DNA of 18,023 bases from positions 1-18,023 of the forward strand of contig CAJUPI010000063.1 of NCBI GenBank assembly GCA_910588125.1. The letters run 5' to 3'. The number at the start of each line of letters is the position of its first letter. Position 1 is the stretch's first letter. The stretch is from an uncultured Lachnospiraceae bacterium (GTDB lineage: Bacteria > Bacillota > Clostridia > Lachnospirales > Lachnospiraceae). Shown here piece by piece: positions 6,008 to 13,917 of the stretch. The position numbers were made by a program, and so were the translations under genes. Under the pieces are notes generated by a model. That model did no database searches, had not been told where the DNA came from, and was given only the letters and a program-made list of their open reading frames with translations.

Positions 6008-8204
6008 CCTGCTGCCGGAGGCTTATGCCGCCATCTGTGAGGCGGATTACCGGATTCTGGGTAAGGCTCCCTATGACGTTCAGGTACTTGGGGGCATCGC
6101 CATGCATCAGGGGTATCTGGCGGAGATGAATACGGGCGAGGGAAAGACTCTGATGGCTACCATGCCTCTATATCTCAATGCTCTGACAGGAAAGAGTACC
6201 ATCCTGGTAACAGCCAACGGATATCTGGCTGAAAGAGACGCGGAGGAGATGGGATCGGTGTATCGGTTTATGGGTCTTACCGTGGCACCGGAAGCCGGAG
6301 ACAGAGAAAGAAAAAAAGAAAACGAAAAGCTTTCAAATGACGAAAAAAAGAAGTTTTATCTGGCGGACATCGTCTATACCACTCACAGCGCCCTGGCCTT
6401 TGACTATCTGTTCAATAATCTGGTGCCCAGCAAGGAAGATCGGTTTATGCGGGAATTTTATTATGTGATTATTGACGAGGCGGATTCAGTGTTGTTGGAT
6501 GCTGCCAAGATGCCGCTTGTAGTCGCTGGAGCTCCCCGGGTACAGTCCAACCTGTATGCCATGACGGACTTCTTTGTCACTACGCTGGAGGAGGGCAGGG
6601 ATTATGAGAGTAAGGATCAGGCGGTATGGTTTACGGAGGGGGGAATCAAATACGCGGAATCTTTTTTTCGGATTGATAACTTTTACAGTAAGGAGCATTT
6701 CGAAATCAACCGTCATGTGACGCTGGCTCTGAGGGCCCATGTGCTCTTCGAGAAGGGAAAGGACTATATGATTTCCGAGGAGGGCGAGGTGGAACTGCTG
6801 GATGAGGGATCGGGCCGCATGATGAAAGGGATAAAGCTGCATGGAGGCCAGCATCAGGCACTGGAGGCCAAGGAGAAAGCAGAGGTCAGCCAGGAAACCA
6901 GGTCGATGGCTTCGATTACATATCAGAAGCTTTTCCTGATGTTCCCGAAGATGGCGGGGATGAGCGGCACCATGGCGGACGCATCGGACGAACTATTGGA
7001 TCTGTACAAGAAGCGGGTTCTGGTGATACCGCCTAATCGTCCCTTACAGAGAAAGGATTTAAAGGATTCTTATTTTATCAAGGCGGAGGATCAGTATGAG
7101 GCGGCCATTGATGAAACCATTGAGATCCATAGAACCGGGCGGCCGGTGCTGATCGTGGCAACGACTATCGGGCAGACTGAATTGATCTCGAAGCTTCTGC
7201 TGGAGGAGGGGATTGCCCACTGTGTCTTGAATGCCAACAACTCTTTCTGGGAGGCGGAGATGATCCGGGAGGCGGGACAGCCAGGAGCCGTAACGGTAGC
7301 TACCTCCATGGCGGGCCGGGGGACGGATATCAGGCTGGGAGAAGGGGTAAGAGAACTGGGCGGCCTTGCAGTGATTGGGGTCGGCAGGATGGCCAACACC
7401 AGACAGGAACGTCAGGCCAGAGGCAGGGCAGGAAGGCAGGGCGATCCGGGCTCCAGTCGGTTTTTCGTATCCCTGGAGGACAAGGTAGTCGCAGAGAAAA
7501 AGCTGAAAAAGGTGGAGAAATATATCGAGGGATCCAAGCTGATCAGGCCCAGAAAGTTAAAGAAACTGATTAACAGAATGCAGGCCCTGGGAGAAGAGCA
7601 GGCCGTATCCGGAAGAAAGAAAGCGGCGGCCTATGACGATGTCTTAAAATATCAGAGAGACTTGATGTACTCCGCCAGAAATCAGCTTTTGGACGGGGGT
7701 ACCCTGCCTGTAGGAACCATCATGCAGATCGCCAGAGAAAACATTAGATGCTTTCTCAGGGAAAATAAAAAGCTGGAACTTCATCAGCTGAACCGTTATA
7801 TCCTGGATAATCTTTCCTACCGGCTGGAGAAAGAGGGAGCATCCATTTCCCTGGAGGATCAGTCAGCAGTTGAATCATATCTTCTGAATCTGGTGATGAA
7901 AGGGCTGGAGGGGCAAAAGAAAAAACTGGGCGGAAAGCGGGAGATGAATGAATTTGTGCGGATAGCGGCCTTGAGCACTATTGACGATACCTGGGTCGAG
8001 CAAGTAGATTATTTACAGCAACTGCAATTTGCCGTCAGCGGCCGGGCTTCCGCCCAGCGTAATCCGGTATTCGAGTACCAGAAAGAGGCGCTGAAGTCTT
8101 TCCGGGAGATGGAATGCACGGCAAAGAAAGAGATTATCCGAAATATCCTGCTGAGCGATGTGTTTACAGACGAAAAAGGGAAGCTAAATATTTTATTTCC
8201 ATAA
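5856..8204 (+). CDS. secA2: Accessory Sec ATPase SecA2
   Basis: The motor that drives the glycosylated SRRP through SecY2, 782 residues from ATG 5856; TTG 5850 is an alternative two codons earlier. ATG 5925 has a better ribosome site (GGAG), but the homologous N-terminal helix KLRRLKKLLNQV precedes it, so the earlier start is preferred. Visible parts: Walker A GEGKT (94-98), DEAD box (207-210), the second nucleotide-binding motif TSMAGRGTDI (483-492), the arginine-finger region GRAGRQGDPG, and the scaffold motif WVEQVDYLQQLQ. Like other accessory SecA2 proteins it lacks the zinc-binding C-terminal tail of SecA1 that binds SecB. The first 152 nt overlap asp3. Confidence 0.95.
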   Translation: MRQRGKLRRLKKLLNQVRSYGESMKGRSDEELAHLTLEFRERLGAGESLDDLLPEAYAAICEADYRILGKAPYDVQVLGGIAMHQGYLAEMNTGEGKTLMATMPLYLNALTGKSTILVTANGYLAERDAEEMGSVYRFMGLTVAPEAGDRERKKENEKLSNDEKKKFYLADIVYTTHSALAFDYLFNNLVPSKEDRFMREFYYVIIDEADSVLLDAAKMPLVVAGAPRVQSNLYAMTDFFVTTLEEGRDYESKDQAVWFTEGGIKYAESFFRIDNFYSKEHFEINRHVTLALRAHVLFEKGKDYMISEEGEVELLDEGSGRMMKGIKLHGGQHQALEAKEKAEVSQETRSMASITYQKLFLMFPKMAGMSGTMADASDELLDLYKKRVLVIPPNRPLQRKDLKDSYFIKAEDQYEAAIDETIEIHRTGRPVLIVATTIGQTELISKLLLEEGIAHCVLNANNSFWEAEMIREAGQPGAVTVATSMAGRGTDIRLGEGVRELGGLAVIGVGRMANTRQERQARGRAGRQGDPGSSRFFVSLEDKVVAEKKLKKVEKYIEGSKLIRPRKLKKLINRMQALGEEQAVSGRKKAAAYDDVLKYQRDLMYSARNQLLDGGTLPVGTIMQIARENIRCFLRENKKLELHQLNRYILDNLSYRLEKEGASISLEDQSAVESYLLNLVMKGLEGQKKKLGGKREMNEFVRIAALSTIDDTWVEQVDYLQQLQFAVSGRASAQRNPVFEYQKEALKSFREMECTAKKEIIRNILLSDVFTDEKGKLNILFP

Positions 8205-8216
8205 GGAGAGAGGGTT

Positions 8217-9716
8217 ATGATATACAATTTCAATCTTGGAATCGGCTGGGCCAGCAGCGGCGTGGAGTTTGCCCAGGCTTACAGGGCCAATATCTTCCGC
8301 AGAATCGGACAGCCGGCAAAATTTGTCTTTACGGATATGTTCACCAAGGATAATATCCAGCATATGACGGAGAATATGGGTTTTCAGGACGAAGAGATTC
8401 TCTGGATTTATACTTTCTTTACGGACTGCAGGATATCTCCCGTGACCTTTACACTCAAGCAGCTGGAAGAGACCATCAGGGACAGGCAGTTTACCTTTTC
8501 CAGACAGGGCACTACCGCGAAATATGTTTTTCCGGGGAATAATAATTTTTATACGGTTTATATGGTGGATGCCAGCAGCGACAGGGTGCACCGGGTAGAG
8601 ATGGTTTCCAATAACTGCCTGATTCGAAAGGATTATTATACCTATTGCAGGATCTATTCGGAGTATTACGCTCCTCTGGACAACAGTGCGCACTTGTATC
8701 AACGCAGGTTCTTCAATGAGGACGGTAGCGTGGCATATGAGGAAATCACGGATAATGATATAGTGATGTACCAATTTCCGGACAAGCTGATCTGCTCCAA
8801 GGAGGAACTGGTGGGATATATGGTATCCCGACTGAATCTGACGGAGCAGGATATTGTTCTCATTGACAGAGCCACCGGTATCGCCCAGATTATTATGCAG
8901 AACGCGGGGGCGGCCAGGGTGGGCATTATGATTCATGCGGATCATTTCAGCGAGGGCGGCACGGACGAAAACAATATTCTCTGGAACAATTATTACGAAT
9001 ATGCTTTTTCCCAATACAGGCATGTGGACTTCTATGTAACGGCTACGGACACCCAGAATCAGCTGCTGAGAGAACAGTTCCGGCAGTATGTGGGTGTGGA
9101 GCCAAATGTTGTAACGATACCCGTGGGAAGCCTGGACGAGTTGAGGCATCCAAAGAAAGCGAGAAAGAAGCATTCCCTGATTACGGCGTCCAGACTTGCT
9201 ACGGAGAAACATGTGGATTGGCTGATTGATGCAGTGGTGGAGGCCAGGAAGCGGATCCCGGATTTATCGCTGGATATTTACGGAAAGGGAGGCGAGGAGG
9301 CGAAGCTGAAAGAGCAGATTGCGCAAAAAAGCTGCGGAGAATATATTCGGCTTTGCGGCCAGCAGAAGCTGGATGACTTATATCAGAATTATGAGGCTTA
9401 TCTTTCTGGATCTACCAGCGAGGGCTTCGGGCTTTCCCTGATGGAGGCCATCGGATCCGGTCTGCCCATCATTGGCTTTGACGTCCGGTATGGAAATCAA
9501 AATTTTATTGACGATGGTAAGAATGGCTATCTGATTCCGGTGAGGGATAAGATGGATAAAAAGGCTCGGGTGCAGGAACTGACAGAGCGGATTGTCAGAT
9601 TGTTTACAGAAGCAGATATGAGGAGATTTCATCAGCACGCTTACCAAAAAGCGAAGAAGTATCTTACAGGAGAGGTGGAGAAGAGATGGACAGAGACAAT
9701 CAATCAGAGCAGGTAG
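8217..9716 (+). CDS. gtfA: SRRP O-GlcNAc transferase catalytic subunit GtfA (Gtf1)
   Basis: 499 residues from ATG 8217, with AAGGAG (8203-8208) overlapping the secA2 stop. The N-terminus YNFNLGIGWASSGVE is the GtfA signature. The GT-B C-domain has LITASRLATEKH and the donor-site EX7E motif (Glu402, Glu410) in SEGFGLSLME. With GtfB it forms the complex that transfers GlcNAc from UDP-GlcNAc to Ser/Thr of the unfolded SRRP in the cytosol, the first glycosylation step. Length matches the streptococcal protein. It overlaps gtfB by 31 nt, fitting coupled synthesis of the two subunits. Key catalytic residues look intact. Confidence 0.95.
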   Translation: MIYNFNLGIGWASSGVEFAQAYRANIFRRIGQPAKFVFTDMFTKDNIQHMTENMGFQDEEILWIYTFFTDCRISPVTFTLKQLEETIRDRQFTFSRQGTTAKYVFPGNNNFYTVYMVDASSDRVHRVEMVSNNCLIRKDYYTYCRIYSEYYAPLDNSAHLYQRRFFNEDGSVAYEEITDNDIVMYQFPDKLICSKEELVGYMVSRLNLTEQDIVLIDRATGIAQIIMQNAGAARVGIMIHADHFSEGGTDENNILWNNYYEYAFSQYRHVDFYVTATDTQNQLLREQFRQYVGVEPNVVTIPVGSLDELRHPKKARKKHSLITASRLATEKHVDWLIDAVVEARKRIPDLSLDIYGKGGEEAKLKEQIAQKSCGEYIRLCGQQKLDDLYQNYEAYLSGSTSEGFGLSLMEAIGSGLPIIGFDVRYGNQNFIDDGKNGYLIPVRDKMDKKARVQELTERIVRLFTEADMRRFHQHAYQKAKKYLTGEVEKRWTETINQSR

Positions 9717-11056
9717 TGCTGCTCTTTGACTATTACGGACAGGGAAGTCAAGATCTGCATACTTCTTTTAAGCAGGCGGGATATAATTTCCCGGCCGTAG
9801 TCATCGAGGAGGACGGCTTTCTGCCGGAGGATGTGATCTCGGTATTTGGCTTCTTTTTGGGCGATTTCACAAAACAGGCGGGAAATCCGGGGAAGCCGCG
9901 TTATTTTAACCAAATCCCGGTACCGGAGTACTGGGAAATCAGCGGAAATAACAGCAACGGAAAGGTCAACGATTTAAGCCGGGAGCGGGGGAGGATCTTT
10001 TACGCTGATCCAACCCATAAAAGGCTGGTAAAAACAGTGGACTGGTTGGACGAGCGGGGGATTGTCAGATCTAGCGATCATTATAACCGTTACGGGGCGC
10101 TCTATGCCAGAACGATTTTTAACGCCAAAGGACAGAAAGTCAACAAATCCTGGTTTTCGGCATCCGGTCAGGAAATCATTGTGCAGAATTATGTTACAGG
10201 GGATATTGTGCTCAATGATGGAAAAGAAATCAGATTTTTCCGGACCAAGACGGATTTTATCATGTATTTCCTGAGACGGGCAGGTCTGGAAAAGTGCAGG
10301 ATTTTCTTCAACTCCCTGTCTACGCCTTTCTTTGTGTCCAATATGCTTACGCCGGGGGAGGAAAAAAGAGATGTCCTGTTCTGGCAGGAGCCGGTGGGGA
10401 ATGAGATTCCCGGGAATATGCAGATGATCCTGCGGGGGGACGCTCCCAGGACAGCCCGGATCATGGTTCAGATGGAGCGATCTTATACAAGGCTGATGGA
10501 GTTGGGCGCTTCGGAGGAAGTGCTTCAGAAGCTGGGCTTCATTTATCCTTTCCGAAGAAAGAACAGGCGCAGAAAGGAAGCGCTGATCTGTACCAATTCT
10601 GACCGGATCGAGCATTGTCAGGAGATCGTGAAAGCTATTCCGCAGATGCATTTCCATATTGCAGCGCTGACGGAAATGTCTTCAAAACTAATGAGTATTG
10701 AGTCGTTTCATAATGTCAGCTTATATCCAGGAGCAAACTCCACAGTGATAAAAGAACTTTTTGCGTCCTGCGATTACTATCTGGATATCAATTATGAGGG
10801 GGAGATTGTTTCTGCAGTGCGCAGGGCGTTCTTAAATAATCAATTGATATTTGCTTTTCAGGAGACGATTCATAATCGGGATTATATCAGCGACAGGCAG
10901 ATTTACCCAGCCGGAGAGGCGGACAGGATGATCCGGGATATCAGAGAGACCATCGAAAAAGTACCGGTTCTGGCAGAACGTCTGCAGAAGCAGAGGGCAG
11001 CGGCGCTGGTGGAGTTTTCGGAGGACTACCGGAAGCTTTTGGAGGAAGAATACTGA
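9686..11056 (+). CDS. gtfB: GtfB (Gtf2), substrate-binding subunit of the SRRP O-GlcNAc transferase
   Basis: 456 residues from ATG 9686, inside the end of gtfA, with GGAG just upstream. It carries GtfB hallmarks: LFDYYGQ..QDLH at the start, GFLPEDVISVF, NQIPVPEYWEISGNN, FNSLSTPFFVSN, LFWQEPVGNEIPGNMQ and HIAALTEMSSKLM. GtfB is a GT-B-fold protein without its own catalytic centre; it stabilises GtfA and recognises the peptide and partly glycosylated SRRP. Full-length and intact. It ends 5 nt before a second, shorter GtfB-like gene. Confidence 0.95.
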   Translation: MDRDNQSEQVVLLFDYYGQGSQDLHTSFKQAGYNFPAVVIEEDGFLPEDVISVFGFFLGDFTKQAGNPGKPRYFNQIPVPEYWEISGNNSNGKVNDLSRERGRIFYADPTHKRLVKTVDWLDERGIVRSSDHYNRYGALYARTIFNAKGQKVNKSWFSASGQEIIVQNYVTGDIVLNDGKEIRFFRTKTDFIMYFLRRAGLEKCRIFFNSLSTPFFVSNMLTPGEEKRDVLFWQEPVGNEIPGNMQMILRGDAPRTARIMVQMERSYTRLMELGASEEVLQKLGFIYPFRRKNRRRKEALICTNSDRIEHCQEIVKAIPQMHFHIAALTEMSSKLMSIESFHNVSLYPGANSTVIKELFASCDYYLDINYEGEIVSAVRRAFLNNQLIFAFQETIHNRDYISDRQIYPAGEADRMIRDIRETIEKVPVLAERLQKQRAAALVEFSEDYRKLLEEEY

Positions 11057-11061
11057 CAAGT

Positions 11062-12315
11062 ATGGGGAAAATAATACTATTTACAAGGCGATATAGTGAG
11101 GAGGGACGTAAATTCCAGGAAGCTTTGGAGAAAGCCGGGGTCGAATGCCGGAATGTGGTGTTGGAAGATGACGGATTTTTACCGGAAAGAGTAATATCGC
11201 CGTATGAATATTATATTTTGCAACAGAACCGTGAGAAACATGCGGAGAGGAAAGTACATTATAATTTTTTAGAATTGCCGGAATTTTGGGAGATTCGTCC
11301 CAAGGGTGATATCTGGGATATGGGAAGAAAACGGGGATCTGTGGTATGTACGGAGCCAGTGGCTAAAGGAATCGTGCAGCGGGTAGAATGGCAGACGAAA
11401 GACGGCTGGGTCTATCGAATTGATTGCTACAATAAGTATGGCTTGATGTATGCCAGTGAATTTGTGGGAAAAGACAGGGAAGTGGAGTCAAAGGTCTACT
11501 ATTCGGATAATCGGCAGGAGGTGATCGTAGAACAGCCCCAAAACGATGTGATTACATTGCTGCAGGAGGGGAAGATAAGGGCTTTCTTCCTTTCTTATCA
11601 AGCCTTTTTGGAATTCTTTTTGGAAGAGGCGGGCTGTAGTGGAGACCGTGTTTTATGGATAGAGGAAGAAGAGGATCTTTCCCTTTTGAATCGGATAACC
11701 GGAGGTAACAGGTTTTGGAAATGTCTGGTTTTTCGGAAGAAAGAATGGTTGGATCGCTACCCGGCAGGGGGAGGAGAGAACGGATATGTATATTATGAGA
11801 TACCTGTAGAGTATCCGGCCAACTGTGAGAGCGGAGAAGCATTGATCCTGACAGCCTCAGACAAAATCCCGGGAATAGAAGACCTGATTCGGGAATTGCC
11901 CGAAATCCGTTTTCATATTGCCGCAAATACTCAGGTTTCAGATAAGCTATTCAACCTGCAGAGGTACACGAATGTAAAAGTATATCCCCAGATTGGAAAG
12001 GACGATTTGGAAAACCTATGGCGGAAATGCAGTTTTTATCTTGATATCAATTTTCATTGGGAAATACATGATGCGATTAATCAGGCAAGCTGGAGGAACC
12101 TGTTGATTCTGGGGTTTGAGGATACTCTGCACCGAAAGGATCTGGTGGCGAAAGAATGTGTTCTTCCAGGACAGGATTATGAGGGAATGATAAAACTGGT
12201 GAAAGAATTGTCATGTCACTCGGAGGAAATGCTAAGCCTGTTAGAAAAGCAACAGGCGAGAAGATACTCTGCCTGGGAGAGGCTGGAAAGAGTTTTGGAT
12301 TCAGAGGAGAACTAA
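11062..12315 (+). CDS. Second, diverged GtfB-like glycosyltransferase-stabilising protein
   Basis: 417 residues from ATG 11062. It follows GtfB along its length: LEDDGFLPERVISPYEYY, ELPEFWEI, VEWQTKDGWVYRIDCYNKYGLMYAS, LILTASDKIPGIEDLIRELP, FHIAANTQVSDKL and YLDINFHWEI. It is about 39 residues shorter than its neighbour, and the FWQEP..GNMQ substrate-contact segment is replaced by an unrelated stretch (GNRFWKCLVFRKKEW). It is probably the partner of the following GtfA-like protein and may recognise a different acceptor. The ribosome site GGAGG (11041-11045) is far from the start (16 nt), so coupling to gtfB is likely. Base composition is lower in G+C than in gtfB. Family firm, role inferred. 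Confidence 0.88.
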   Translation: MGKIILFTRRYSEEGRKFQEALEKAGVECRNVVLEDDGFLPERVISPYEYYILQQNREKHAERKVHYNFLELPEFWEIRPKGDIWDMGRKRGSVVCTEPVAKGIVQRVEWQTKDGWVYRIDCYNKYGLMYASEFVGKDREVESKVYYSDNRQEVIVEQPQNDVITLLQEGKIRAFFLSYQAFLEFFLEEAGCSGDRVLWIEEEEDLSLLNRITGGNRFWKCLVFRKKEWLDRYPAGGGENGYVYYEIPVEYPANCESGEALILTASDKIPGIEDLIRELPEIRFHIAANTQVSDKLFNLQRYTNVKVYPQIGKDDLENLWRKCSFYLDINFHWEIHDAINQASWRNLLILGFEDTLHRKDLVAKECVLPGQDYEGMIKLVKELSCHSEEMLSLLEKQQARRYSAWERLERVLDSEEN

Positions 12316-12318
12316 AAG

Positions 12319-13842
12319 ATGGCAATTTATGTATTCAATTTATTGGTTGGATATTTCCCATGCGGAGTGGACAATGCTCAGGGCTATCGGGCGCAGATAC
12401 TGGATCATATTGGAGATCCGGTCAGATATATTTTTACGGAAATTCCCTCGGTAGAAGACATGGAGTATTATGAAAGGTTAGGCATTCCTGAGAAAGAGAT
12501 GCTTAGCGCTCATCAGTTTTTTACGGATAACTGTTCTATGGAAGCGACTGTGGAAATAAATACTAAATTGTGTGAATTAAAAGAAAGTATGCAATATACG
12601 GAGATCAAGGAAACAAGCGATGGAAAGGAATTACAGAAAAATGGGGAAAGAGTTGCTTTTATCTCATTGGACAAGCACAAGAAATGTATCCGTTATATCA
12701 AATATTATAAACAGGCAAAACTGATTCGGGGTGAGTTTTATACAGATGAGTTGTTGTATGGGGATTATTACATGATCGCTGCAACCAACGGATGTGAGTA
12801 TGCGAAATTAGTAAGGCGTACATATTTTAATAGAGACGGCACTGTCTGCTTTGATATGATTTACGATAACGGAAAAGAACGATATCTGCTACCTGACGGA
12901 AGATGCTGTACGAAGTCAGAATTTATGGCAGAATTTATCAAGCGGCTGAAGCTGACGGAAAAAGATACTGTTATCATAGATCGATTTTCACAATGGGAGT
13001 ATGTGCAACCGCTTTTTCAGTTTGGCAATAAGGCGCGCTTTATCGCTGTTTTTCACACAGGACACTACTTTGAGGAAAACGAAGGACCGGCACATCTGCT
13101 GTATTTGAATGAAGAGTACTATTATCCGTTTAGAAATGCAAAATTTATTGATACTATCGTGGTATCTACGGAGGAACAGAAAAAAGAACTTCAGGAAAAA
13201 CTGACAGAATATGGGCAGCGGGTTCCCGAGATTGCCGTAATACCAGCGGGAGGAATTCAAGGTCTGCGTTATCCGGAAACGGTACGAAAGCCCTATTCCT
13301 TGATTGCAGTATCGCGCCTGGCTCGTTCCAGAAGAATTCAAGAGATCATCCGAAGCGTTGTTTTGGCTCATGAGAGGAATCCGGAGATTTCTCTTGATAT
13401 TTATGGAAGCGGAGAATATGAACAGGAATTATGTAAGATCGTGGAAGAAAACAGCGCGCAACGGTATATTCGCTTTGCCGGATATCAGAATGTGACGGAG
13501 ATTTATAAAAATTATGAGGTATTACTTACAGCATCGTTTCATGAGACCTTTGGCCTTGCTATGCTGGAGGCAATCAGTTCGGGATTGGCGATGATAGGAT
13601 GGGACGCGAAGTATGGGAACCATCTGTTTATTCACCCTGGAAAGAACGGTTATCTAATTGCTCTTGACCTGAAGAGTGTAGAGGGTGAAGACCAGCGGGT
13701 TAAAGACATGGCGGAAAAAATCGTGGAAATTTTTCGGGATAGGAAACGGCTGGACGAGTTTTCCCAACACTCTTACAGGCTTGCCGGGAAGTTTTTGTTC
13801 CGTGAGGTGGAAGAAAAGTGGAAGGAACTGCTTCTTAGTTAG
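12319..13842 (+). CDS. Second, diverged GtfA-like glycosyltransferase
   Basis: 507 residues from ATG 12319, with GAGGAG 8 nt upstream and 3 nt after the previous stop. It keeps the GtfA plan: IYVFNLLVGYFPCGVDNAQGYRA at the start (compare YNFNLGIGWASSGVEFAQAYRA), YKQAKLIRGEFYTDE, a GT-B donor domain with LIAVSRLARSRR, and EX7E (Glu409, Glu417) in HETFGLAMLE. The Lys of the usual SRLAxEK motif is Arg here. Probably an active nucleotide-sugar transferase working with the preceding GtfB-like protein, but donor and acceptor are unknown. The stretch 12541-12660 is about 35% G+C by hand count, against about 55% in 7081-7200 of secA2, hinting at separate acquisition. Confidence 0.88.
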   Translation: MAIYVFNLLVGYFPCGVDNAQGYRAQILDHIGDPVRYIFTEIPSVEDMEYYERLGIPEKEMLSAHQFFTDNCSMEATVEINTKLCELKESMQYTEIKETSDGKELQKNGERVAFISLDKHKKCIRYIKYYKQAKLIRGEFYTDELLYGDYYMIAATNGCEYAKLVRRTYFNRDGTVCFDMIYDNGKERYLLPDGRCCTKSEFMAEFIKRLKLTEKDTVIIDRFSQWEYVQPLFQFGNKARFIAVFHTGHYFEENEGPAHLLYLNEEYYYPFRNAKFIDTIVVSTEEQKKELQEKLTEYGQRVPEIAVIPAGGIQGLRYPETVRKPYSLIAVSRLARSRRIQEIIRSVVLAHERNPEISLDIYGSGEYEQELCKIVEENSAQRYIRFAGYQNVTEIYKNYEVLLTASFHETFGLAMLEAISSGLAMIGWDAKYGNHLFIHPGKNGYLIALDLKSVEGEDQRVKDMAEKIVEIFRDRKRLDEFSQHSYRLAGKFLFREVEEKWKELLLS

Positions 13843-13917
13843 CCAGAGAGGAGCGGATTTAGAGCAATTTGGGAGGAAGACAGTTGCAGCCGGGATTCCG
13901 GGGAAAAGGGGGAGATA

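Noticed and set aside
5925..8204. SecA2 starting at ATG 5925, which has the best ribosome site
   Set aside because: The basic helix KLRRLKKLLNQV, typical of accessory SecA2 N-termini, is encoded upstream, so an earlier start (5850 or 5856) fits the family better.
8193..9212. 339-codon open frame on the minus strand
   Set aside because: It lies wholly opposite gtfA, a firmly assigned gene; its product shows no recognisable domain. It reflects codon bias of the + strand gene.
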